The position numbers and the translations under genes were made by a program. A stretch of DNA of 64,000 bases from contig JAJNNY010000010.1 in NCBI GenBank assembly GCA_022453515.1, positions 124,001 to 188,000 on the forward strand, written 5' to 3'. Source of the stretch: Astrocystis sublimbata. Taxonomy: Eukaryota; Ascomycota; Sordariomycetes; Xylariales; Xylariaceae. The notes beneath the pieces are model-generated. The model saw only the letters and a list, made by a program, of their open reading frames with translations, had not been told where the DNA came from and did not search any database. Below are positions 55,317 to 64,000 of the stretch, piece by piece. Positions within the stretch are counted from its first letter, which is position 1; the number at the start of each line of letters is the position of its first letter.

Positions 55317-55889
55317 AAATATTTTATCTTCTTTTTTCTTTCTCCTCGGCTTTTCCTTGCTCTTCCTTTCCCATTCCACTTTCTTGGGATACGATTAGAA
55401 CTTACCTTTATCACCCAAAGCTTTACTCCCATATATGCTCATGCCAAACATCTTATCATGCAACCTATTCTAATAGATACTATTCTTACCTACCCTAGGT
55501 AACAACAGAAAAGACATGGCAAAAAGCTACTTGCACGAGTCAAGCTTGGGGAACACATTGTAGTCAATGCCTTGCCATCACAGTATATAATTTAAATCAT
55601 GATGTTGGTCAATCGAGCTACCGCATCATTACCATCCCACCTCACCAGGATTCGCTCCTCCTTCTCCCTCACCTTTATATGAACCAAACTCTTCATCGCC
55701 GTCAGTTCTTCCTGTGTAAGCAGGCCAAGCCTCGCTTGATGATCATTTGCCACATTGCCTGGCCCTTGGCCGTAGCCCTCGTTCATGGCTGTAGACCCTT
55801 GGGAGTGGCCCTCGCGTAGCCCTTCGAGATAGCCTTCGCAAGGCTCCTGGCCGTAGCCCTTGACAGCAGAGAGATTCCCGAAAGACAAA
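55317..55889. other. Spacer between tRNA and truncated NRPS fragment
   Basis: It includes a degenerate repeat of ggccgtagccct near 55767-55778 and 55850-55861, at the edge where adenylation-domain homology begins. A minus-strand frame (55592-55888) over this repeat has no recognisable domain. Confidence 0.5.
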
Positions 55890-57716
55890 ATGGCGGACCC
55901 GCAGTTCGCCAGGCAGGGCTGGAAGTTGGTCCACCACAGTGGTGACCAAGGTTACCTGCGCGAATCTGATGGCGAATTTATACTTCAGGCTCGGATCAAC
56001 GGCGACACCCAAGTCAAGCTTCGAGGTCTCCGCATTGACATGCTGGACATTGAAGCGAATATCCTGTCGACTGCCAAGGGCCAGATTAGCGATGCAGTGG
56101 CTCACGTTCGGAAACCAGAAAAGAACAACTCGAGTTCCGAATTCCTTGTAGCGCATGTGATACTGACTGACGAGGCGCGTTCACGCTATACTACTGCTGC
56201 AGAATTCAATGCCTTCACGGTGCAGATTATCAAAGGTCTTCGTGTGCCAGATTATATGCGACCAGCAGCCATGGTTGCCGTCGAGTCCCTTCCACTTACA
56301 CACCACGGCAAAGTCGACAGGAAGGCGGTTGCTCAATTGCCACTGACAGAGGTCTTCGCGAAACCCCAGGAACAAAGCGTGAAAGCGGCCTCTATCCCCC
56401 TGGCTACGCCAAGCCAAGGCAAGATGAAAGGTCTCTGGCTTCATGTTCTTGGTGACTCTGTACATACCCATTCTCTCGATTGGGATTTCGATTTCTTCCT
56501 CATTGGTGGTAACTCGCTCCTTTTGATTCGAGTCCAGGGCGAGTTGAGGAAGCGGTACGGACTCGATGTACCGCTTACCCAGCTTTTCCAGCGCAACACA
56601 TTGTCACAGATGGCTTCGTTACTGGACAACAAAGATCAAAGCAATGCCTTGGGTGCTTCGGCTATCGACTGGGTCAGCGAGATCAAGTTACAACCTAACC
56701 TGACTCACCTGAGGGCTACAACAATGCTGCAACCCAAAAATGGCCTTGTTATAGCTTTGACTGGCGCTTCTGGGTTCCTCGGACTCGAACTCGTCAAGCA
56801 CCTAGTACGATTGCCAGAAGTCAAGACGATACATGCACTTGCTGTGCGCAGCCCCAAGAAACTGGCCGAGATATCGTCCCCGAAACTTGTCATTCATGCG
56901 GGTGACTTGTCACAGCCAAAATTTGGCATGACCGAATCCGCCATCGAATTAGTATTCAAGACATCCCATGCCGTCATCCACAATGGTGCTGATGTATCCT
57001 TCCTCAAAGCATACGGCAGTGTCCGACCTACCAATCTCACGTCCACAAAGGACATCGTGAGGTTCGCTCTCCACCACGGCAACGTGCGACATGTGCATTA
57101 TATCTCTACTGCCGGTATCGCTACCATGTTGACCGACGATCTCTACGAAGAACCCATCGGGTCATTCCCACCCGCCAGCTCGCCGGAAGGCTACGTACTC
57201 ACCAAATGGGCCAGCGAGCTCTACCTCGAGCGCGCTGGCGCAGCGACCGGCCTCCCGATCACCATCCACCGCCCGACAGCGATCGTAGGCGAGAACGCAC
57301 CGCCCCTCGACGTCATGTCCAACATCTTGCACTACTCACGCAAGATGGCGACCGTGCCGTCCATGTCGGCGCTGGAGGGGAGCTTCCAGTTCGTACCAGT
57401 TGAAGACGTAGTAGATGGTCTGCTTTCAGCGGTCCTCGCCGGTCGCGGCGCGGATTCGGAAGCCGCGCTCGTCCAGTACCGTAACCACAACGGGCGCCCT
57501 GAAGGCACCGTCAGTGTCCATGGGCTGGCTCCGTATCTTGGCAACCAGCTCGGCAAGAACGTCACCGTCACGCCGGATGCGGAGTGGATCGGGCAGGCCA
57601 AGATTGCGGGCATGGCTGAGGAAGTGGTGGAATATATGAAGGGCGTCAACCTTGCAGACAGGAAGGGGGAGAAGTGGACTTTCCCTCGGGCTTTGAACGG
57701 GCCCCGTCCTTTGTGA
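55890..57716 (+). pseudogene. Headless (PKS-)NRPS fragment: A-domain C-terminus, T, terminal reductase (608 aa)
   Basis: Remnant of a multidomain synthetase of the type ending in A-T-R; the KS/AT or C domains and most of A are missing. Homology begins abruptly at TAERF just before 55890, right after a stop and a short repeat. It then has the A7-like SGDQGYL, A8 QVKLRGLRID, A9 LRVPDYMRP, A10 THHGKVDRKA, a carrier domain with FFLIGGNSLLLIRVQ (phosphopantetheine Ser), and a terminal reductase: TGASGFLGLELV (NAD(P) turn), VRHVHYISTAG and the catalytic YVLTK. The reductase looks intact to its natural C-terminus. The ATG at 55890 could yield a stand-alone 608-residue A'-T-R protein, so it is either a relic or a reused fragment. 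It contains no intron or stop. Confidence 0.8.
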
Positions 57717-58327
57717 AGTTTGGAATTGGCTCTGTAGAGGTTGATTCTGGTTTATAGAGGTTTCCTTCTTTCTACCTACCTAGGTAGTTATATAACAATC
57801 GCCTGTGATCGAATCCATGGCCCGTCATTATTGAGAAGTGAAGCGGTTCAATTCACTTCCGTCTCTCGTCGTAAATACTCTCAGATTTGCGTAGATGTAG
57901 AACAGAAAATCCTAGTTTTCGTGTTCGTTGTCTCATCTTTAAATCTCTATTGGGGTAAGTAGTATCTTTAGTGGCTGGATAGCCCCTGCGAGTGCATGGA
58001 GGTCCGCTACGACGCGGCTCATGGCTGGTACTATAATTATAGTGGCATAGACGGTGGCATAGGCCACTAAGCTCACTATAACTAGGTACCTAATAGCCAG
58101 ACCAGAGATACCCTATCGCTCAACGCCCGTAGTTCTATTTTTCTTGGCAGCTTATGATTCTTCAATTCTCACTCTCACTCTACTTGCTACGACACACTCC
58201 CTCGAGTCCCTCCCACTCCTTCCATCACAATCGCCGTGAGGTAATTGGCGAAGTCTAATCATCCCCTTTATCTTCATTCCCTTCTCCTACAAATTTCCAC
58301 AAGGCAAAGTCCTGGTAGTGCAATGGC
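57717..58327. other. Intergenic spacer between converging fragment and P450
   Basis: It carries a CTACCTACCTAGGTAG copy at 57772-57787. There is no gene. Confidence 0.5.
57772..57787. repeat. CTACCTACCTAGGTAG palindromic motif
   Basis: Copy of the dispersed TAGG/CCTA motif immediately downstream of the NRPS fragment. Confidence 0.6.
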
Positions 58328-59976
58328 TCAAGCACGTCCCAGCACATCAACACACACACCCGGCTCGCTGGGCAGGACCCCGACGAACAACTCCTTCTGG
58401 AGCGTGACATCGCGCTCCGTGGTGACTGGCGCGATGCGCATATCCACGCCGCCGAGGATGGCAGCAATGGCAAGATAGAGCTCGGCGAACGCGAGGTTGA
58501 TTCCGACGCACATGCGCGTACCCTTACCGAAGGGGACCAAATACCGCTGAGCGTCTGTATCCTTCCCTTCGTCGCTCCAATACCTCTCGGGCACGAACTC
58601 GGCCGGGCTGGGATAGATGGACTCGTCCGTGTGCACCAGATACGATGACTGGCCGAACGTGGTGCCGCGCGGGATCGTGTAGACGCGTCTGCCGTCAGAG
58701 TCTGGGCTCTGGTAGTGCAGGTCCTCGTCGGGCGCGATGCGCACCAGGCGGCCCGCGACGCCGTGCGAGATGCGCGTGCCCTCGTGGATGACGCACGTCA
58801 GATAGGGCAGCTGCTCGAGCTGGGCGACCGAGGGCAGCGGCGACGTCGACGTCGGCATCAGCGTGCGGATCTCGGCGAGCACGCGGCTGCGCATGTGCGG
58901 CTTGGTCAGCAGGTGGTAGAAGATGACCGTCAGGCTGCGGCTCGTCGTGTCGAAACCCGCCGCGATCAGCGTCATCCCTTCGGCTTGCAGCCGCTTCTCG
59001 CTCTTCTCGTGCTCCGGCAGGACGTCACTGCGCATCATCGAGTGGAGCACGGTCCGCGAATCCGCGTCGTCTACTTGCGAAAGCTTGCCGTTCGCTAGAT
59101 CACGCATTGCCTCGTTTCGGGCGTCGGCTGATAGTCTGTCGGCGAGATCCAGGAACTGTCCAGTAGTTGATACAAGTCCGCTCCAGCTTAGAGCCCACTT
59201 TGGTAGACGCATAACGGCGCGCGCGAGCCCGGGGAACGTGCGGGCAAAGGGATTGATTTTTAGTCCGACTCCCATCATCGCGTCCCATTCGTGGCCGAGG
59301 TCTGGGCGATCCAGCGCTCCGATGCATCGGTTGAACGAGTACTGGGTAATAATATCTTCGAAACCCGGTCAGCGACCCGCTACGGGAATGACTTGAGGGT
59401 ATCGAACTCACCTAATGCCATACCACCGAAAGCATCCTTGAGGTTGACGGGAGCACCGCCGGCACGCTCCAAAAGTCTCTGCTGAAGCAGCAAGACCTTC
59501 TCCCTCACCCTGGGCTCCAGCTCCTGGACCTTTCGCTTACTAAAATAAGTGCCCAAGCCAGCCTTTCGAAGGCGGTGATGCTGGTGATCAAGCGTGATGA
59601 ACATGCTCTGATCACCTACAGCGCCCAGGCCATGCATCCAGTACCAGATCGGGGACTTATCTCGCTTGTGTACGGAAGAGCCGTACATCTCCTTGTAAAA
59701 CTTGGCATCATTGACATGAACCTCATCAGGCCCAATGCGGATGATACGACCGTACTTCTTGTGTAGCTCATCTAGCTTGAAAATGAATTGGCCCTGGTGC
59801 GGGAAGAAGTCATACTAGGACTGGTAGTAGTACGTCAAAGCTGCTAGTTTAGGTCCTGGAAGGTGTGAGATGCGATGGGCGAAGAGCCTATAGATCGAGA
59901 GCCCTATGAGGTAGAGGCCGAAAAGCGCGGCGAACCCTGTGGCCAAGATCAGCGTGCTTGGGCGTTGCAAGTCCAT
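58328..59976 (-). pseudogene. Cytochrome P450 with in-frame TAG near the N-terminus (530 codons)
   Basis: Exons 59976-59412 and 59355-58328 join in frame (1593 nt; junction GGMALD-IITQYSFNRC). The N-terminus is a normal anchor (LILATGFAALFGLYLIGLSIY) with hinge HLPGPKLAALTYYYQS. Codon 54, on the minus strand at 59817-59815, is TAG, then YDFFPHQGQF continues the family sequence. The rest is complete: the I-helix AAGFDTTSRS, ExxR in VIHEGTRISHG, PERYW and the haem motif FGKGTRMCVG. The stop interrupts a Tyr-Tyr-like position (TAC/TAT would be expected). No GT-AG intron can remove it without losing conserved sequence. It would have been an ER monooxygenase of a secondary-metabolite pathway. It may be a recent pseudogene, a read-through product, or a sequencing error. 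Confidence 0.85.
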
Positions 59977-60751
59977 CTTGACTATCTCGTAGGGTACGTC
60001 AAGTAAGAAACAGGACGTTGTAGATGCACAGTCTGGTATACTATGGGGATATTTTTGAAATACTCGACTATCTAAGAGTAATCTCGAAATACGGTTGAAG
60101 TGTATGCATGGGAGCTGGCTTAAACGGAAGGCCGACAGATAGTTCGATCTGCTGGTTCAATGACCGACGATGCACATCCAATGTGCCGAACACCACTGGT
60201 CATCTTCGGCAGCGGTTATACTTTCGTAATCATGAGTTTTAGGTGCGAAACTGGTACGCCGAAGTTGAGTATCAAAGTGACCGAAAATTCGGCCCCCCTG
60301 CACGACGTCCTAATGGACATCCATATCCATGCCTAGGTAGCCAGGCCAACACAGAATAATCGCCATTTTCGGTGTTCTCCATCCGTGAGACTATGCGTCC
60401 AATCCTAGACAGCCACTTCCTGTTAGCGACTGGGGAATGGCAGGCTGCCATTCCACAACGCTAAATCTAAGGGAACTACTCAATAGGGGGGCAGGAACCA
60501 AAATCGCTTGAAAATACCGAACATTTTGTTCGTTAAAATGTATCCGAAACTGGATACTCCCGAGCTTGCTGCACAGCGGGCGATAGTTGTGTAGTGAACT
60601 GGGGCTTGGGACCTACTTCATCGATATTCTAACTCATCGTCTATTGGCTTAGTAGTTGCTCTTCACCTAGACGAGTGCGCCTGGTAAAGAACTTGACGGG
60701 TTCTGGGACTTTGAACAGAGACTGCGCAACCAAGTGACACTGAAAGTGGCG
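59977..60751. other. Divergent promoter between P450 and methyltransferase
   Basis: 775 bases shared by two divergently transcribed genes of the putative cluster. No further feature was recognised. Confidence 0.5.
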
Positions 60752-61728
60752 ATGACTACCAGAACCAAAGGTAAGTTTCCTTTGCAATCCCCACATGTTT
60801 CCCTTACTGACGCCCATCATGAGACAGCCACGGCTGAAGATTGGGTGGCATTCGCCAATACCTACACCGAGCTGACGAAAGGCACCACGGTGAAGCCCAT
60901 TGGCGTGATCCTCGAACGTCTCAACGCGCTCCTGCCCTTCACCAAGGCATCGGGATTCTTGGACAATGGCAGCGGGCCAGCAACGATCATGTCGCGCCTC
61001 ATCCAAGACTATGGCGCCAGCATTTCTCCTTCTGCCACTTTGACCTGTTCGGATTGGGCACCCGCCATGATCGAACAGGTGCAAAAGGCTAGGGCGACTG
61101 CTCTAGAGCAGAATCCAGAATCGCAGTGGAACCACGTGGAGGCCAAACTTCTCGATGCTATGGACTTGCATGATATCAAGGAAAACTCGCAGAGCCATGT
61201 TGCTGCTGGATGGGTGAGTTGTCGTCGTCGTAGTCTATGCGGGGCTCGGATATTTACTAACTCGAAAACCCGGATCAGGTCTTCTACTCAACGAATGATC
61301 CTCAAAAATGTCTCGCCGAGAGCAAACGCGTTCTCCAGCCAGAAGGTGTATTGGCAGTATCCACATGGCACGATATCCAATGGCTCAAAGTTCAGCGGCC
61401 ACTCAATAAGCTCAGACCTGACGTCAAAGCCCCCAGTCTACCCGAGGGATGGGATACGGCAGCCTCTCTCCAGAAGCAACTCGAGAAGGCTGGCTTCAGA
61501 GACGTGGAGACACATGAGGTCCCGGTCGAAGTGGCGTATCAGACGTACGATGTGCTGGTGCAAGTTTTGACGACGAGGGTACCGCATATAGTAGCTCGGA
61601 CTAGTGATTTCACGGACGCAGAAAGGGCCACGCTCAAAGAGATGATGATTGGAGAGACGAAGGCCCTTTGCTCCACAGAGCCTGGTGCTCTAAAGGGGTT
61701 TGCTATCGTCGGCCTTGGTCGAAAGTAG
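60752..61728 (+). CDS. SAM-dependent class I methyltransferase, 284 aa
   Basis: Small cytosolic methyltransferase, probably acting on a metabolite. Exons are 60752-60770, 60828-61213 and 61279-61728, total 855 nt. The 19-nt first exon gives MTTRTK and joins to ATAEDWVAFANTY. Motif I is FLDNGSGPATIMSRL (a DxGxG-like form with N for the second position), followed by LTCSDWAPAMIEQVQ (acid strand). The joined AAGWVFYSTNDPQKCLAESKRV and LQPEGVLAVSTWHD match the later class I strands, with GWDTAASLQKQLEKAGF near the C-terminus. It is divergently paired with the P450 pseudogene, which suggests shared pathway membership. Confidence 0.82.
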
Positions 61729-62234
61729 CGGTGGCTCATGGCACGAGAACGGGATTTGTTGGTTGTACTGTCCATGGTCTACTCTGCACTAGGTGTAGTC
61801 TCTTAGAGTGTCGAATCAATGAACTCGTGCACGTGTATAAAGTTCCCTCCAGAGAGCAACCAAGATAGTATTCTAACCATAGAATTGCGCCCAAGACTTG
61901 TTCGCAGGATCTTCGCTGGGAATTTGGCTGAGAATAGCGCAAACCACCGAGGTAAAGTACCTGCCTGCATGTGGAAGATCAGCGCGCCCAATGACAAAAG
62001 TTGCCGGTGGGAACCTAGTTAATACAAGCGGCTTATTCAGATGTGTCCGAATGATGCCACCGAATATTCATCCCCTATTGTGGATTTGCGTGATTGCTTC
62101 CGATAACTACGATGGCACTTCATGACCTTCAGTTTTTGATCACCGAATGGGCGATGATCAATTTGAATGATATAGCTACAGCTAATTAATCACATTAGGA
62201 GTCATTTCTCTCGAACCCCCGAACCAATCTCAAA
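61729..62234. other. Intergenic spacer
   Basis: 506 bases between two genes on the same strand; promoter of the epimerase gene. No feature is supported. Confidence 0.5.
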
Positions 62235-63342
62235 ATGACCAAAATCTTCGCCACTGGTGTCACAGGCTATGTTGGCGGTGACGCTATGTTTGCCATCGTG
62301 ACAGCACATCCTGAGTTCAACGTGTCATGTCTCATACGGGATAAGGACCAGGAAGCTGCCGTGGCTCAGAAGCATCCCAATGTCAGACTCGTGTGGGGTG
62401 ACCTTGACGATGGAGAGCTTCTTGAAGCCGAAGCCAGTCAAGCCGACATTGTATGCAGTGAGTCTTGCCAGCCTCTGCCTGTCTGTCTGATTGATTCGCT
62501 GACGCGTATAAGACTTTGCCGACACAGCCCATGAGCCGTCCGTCCGCGCTCTTCTGAGAGGCCTGGGTCGTCGCGATGCCTCACAAACTGGCTATCTCAT
62601 TCATACAACAATCGCCGGCATCCTGATATACGACGATGTGGTAAGCGGCAGATACGGCCAAAGCTCGGACAAGATTTATAATGACTTGGACGGCCTTCCT
62701 GATGTGATTGCGTTGCCCGACTTCAGCGGTACCCGTCGCGCTGAAGTAGCAGTGCGTAGCGCCAGCATCGAGTATGGCGCACACGTCAACACGGCGATTG
62801 TGTGCTTGTCGACCGCCTACGGCTTGGGCCGTGGTGTACGAAGCTACCGCTCTGTATCAATCCATGAACTAGCACGATCTACCTTGGTGAAAGGAAATGG
62901 TATTCAGGTAAATGATGGCAAGGCGGCTTGGCGCCACATCTACATTCGGGACCTGTCCGACATCTATCTAAAGCTGGTCGAGCATGCAGCCGGTTCCGAC
63001 CAAGCGGTCGCCAGTGAAGCTGCAGATAAAGGAGCAGCGATATGGGGGCCCGAGGGCTTGTACTTTGGGGAGAACGGCGAACATGTCTGGCGAGAGGCAG
63101 CACAATGGATAGCGACCGAGGCCAAGGCTCAGGGCTTCTTGGAATCCGACCTAGTCAAGTCGATATCACCAACCGAAGCAGGGGAGCTTACGCCCAGAGC
63201 CCAGTTTCTCTGGGGCTGCAACAGTCGACCAAGTGCGAAGCGCGCCAGGCAGCTGCTCAATTGGCAGCCCAAGGGGCCGTCGTTACGTCAAGAAATCCGG
63301 GGGATAGTGAAGGCTGAAGCATTGAAATTAGGTCTTATGTAA
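62235..63342 (+). CDS. NAD(P)-dependent epimerase/dehydratase-type reductase, 350 aa
   Basis: Extended SDR (Rossmann). Exons are 62235-62457 and 62513-63342, total 1053 nt; the intron splits the Asn codon of VCNFADTAHEPSV. The cofactor turn FATGVTGYVGG begins the protein. Downstream are VWGDLDDGELL, LIHTTIAGIL (strand with the catalytic Ser/Thr region), TAYGLGRGVRS and AAWRHIYIRDLSDIYLKL. The usual YxxxK is not obvious: the equivalent place, after the TTIAG strand, carries DDVVSGRYGQSSDKIYND, so the catalytic Tyr is uncertain. It is a probable atypical/extended SDR acting on a small metabolite in the neighbouring locus. Confidence 0.82.
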
Positions 63343-64000
63343 AGTAACGGAAAGGCTGCGCTTAGGCTTAGAAACCGCTTGTTTGCATGCATGCATTCAT
63401 TGCTAAGCATTTGGTCAAGTTACGTGACTGTTTTGACAATCTCTTCATCTTCCCCCGATACTGGACAATCCCACAGAGGCTCTTCCGTGCCTGGGCAGAT
63501 GTTATGGCGCGAGTTTACCGTGTCAGTGAGTTTATTATTCAGGGCATGTCCGTGGATATGCTGTATGACCTTGGTCGCTGAAGATGTGCCAATAACTAAA
63601 ACTCGGTCCATGTGAGACCGCCTTTTGAGTGTACACATCCTCGTCATGTTGTCGGACTTCGGCTGATAGAGGGGTAATCAATAAATGCAGGTCACATTCG
63701 ATTACACTTCATCACGCTTTATTCCAATACATAGTACTCGGACTCGCACGAGGTAGTGGTGATAAGTGTCTCATTGGACATATCCTCTAAACCGTGCTAC
63801 CTCTACCGCAAGCCGTGTTCCCACCCGCATGTGCATGGAAAGAGTCGTCAAATGAGGGTCTCATCTCAATGCTCACAGTCAACGCGAGATAAGTGTTAGT
63901 TATGTGCATCATGTTTCTTTTCCTCTTTTATCTAAGCGCGTCTGTGTCCCCGATATAATCTTTTGTTTAACCTTAGGAGACCGCCTCCAGCAGCACCACC
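63343..64000. other. Intergenic to window end
   Basis: No frame with support. Short frames at 63379-63647 are noise. Confidence 0.45.

Noticed and set aside
55592..55888. 98-codon minus-strand frame opposite the NRPS fragment edge
   Set aside because: It is Gly/Glu-rich over the local repeat and starts opposite coding sequence; no recognisable domain.
59815..59840. Intron removing the TAG from the P450
   Set aside because: The only GT...AG pair bracketing it would be about 19 nt and far below any plausible intron size; larger ones would delete conserved residues.
1..64000. Transposons, LTRs or RIP-degraded repeats
   Set aside because: No reverse transcriptase, transposase or long terminal repeat could be recognised; the only AT-rich patch (54.9-55.6 kb) lacks them too.

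Overview
The window is nuclear DNA from a filamentous ascomycete, most likely a Sordariomycete. Genes are intron-bearing, with short (50-130 nt) GT-AG introns and CTNAC-like branch points. Recognisable content is fungal: Swc3, N-myristoyltransferase, Kre33, a LaeA-like methyltransferase, an Egh16/MAS3-type secreted protein, a tyrosinase, P450s and an NRPS-type reductase fragment. No transposon, rRNA or CRISPR was seen. One tRNA-Thr(AGT) is present. The spliced models below were built by hand; most were accepted only when exon lengths summed to a multiple of three and the joined protein matched family motifs across each junction.

Region 0.8-24.9 kb is mainly housekeeping: an alpha/beta hydrolase (-), a kelch/BTB regulator of the Mds3/Ral2 type (-), a 1-Cys peroxiredoxin (-), N-myristoyltransferase (-), an ABHD12-like hydrolase (-) with an 8-nt micro-exon and a GC-AG intron, Swc3 of the SWR1 complex (+), a second alpha/beta hydrolase (-) whose nucleophile elbow is encoded by a 9-nt micro-exon, and a small TMEM205-like membrane protein (+).

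Region 25.9-48 kb mixes accessory and core genes: an orphan protein, an Egh16/MAS3-like secreted protein with an Asn/Gly-rich tail, an 11-exon LaeA-like methyltransferase, a P450, a zinc-less enoyl-reductase-type MDR enzyme, a membrane-anchored ZZ/EF-hand protein, an M50B-like membrane peptidase, an SDR, and a 150-residue protein with six Cys-Pro and four His-Pro motifs that could be a haem- or metal-binding sensor.

Region 48.9-64 kb starts with the essential RNA cytidine acetyltransferase Kre33 and a short secreted tyrosinase. It then passes through an AT-rich stretch with the tRNA into what looks like a decayed secondary-metabolite locus: a headless A'-T-R fragment of a (PKS-)NRPS, a P450 with an in-frame TAG, a SAM methyltransferase divergent from it, and an NAD(P)-dependent epimerase/reductase. 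The last two are intact. The CCTA/TAGG-type palindromic motif (TAGGTAGGTACCTA) recurs in the intergenic DNA.
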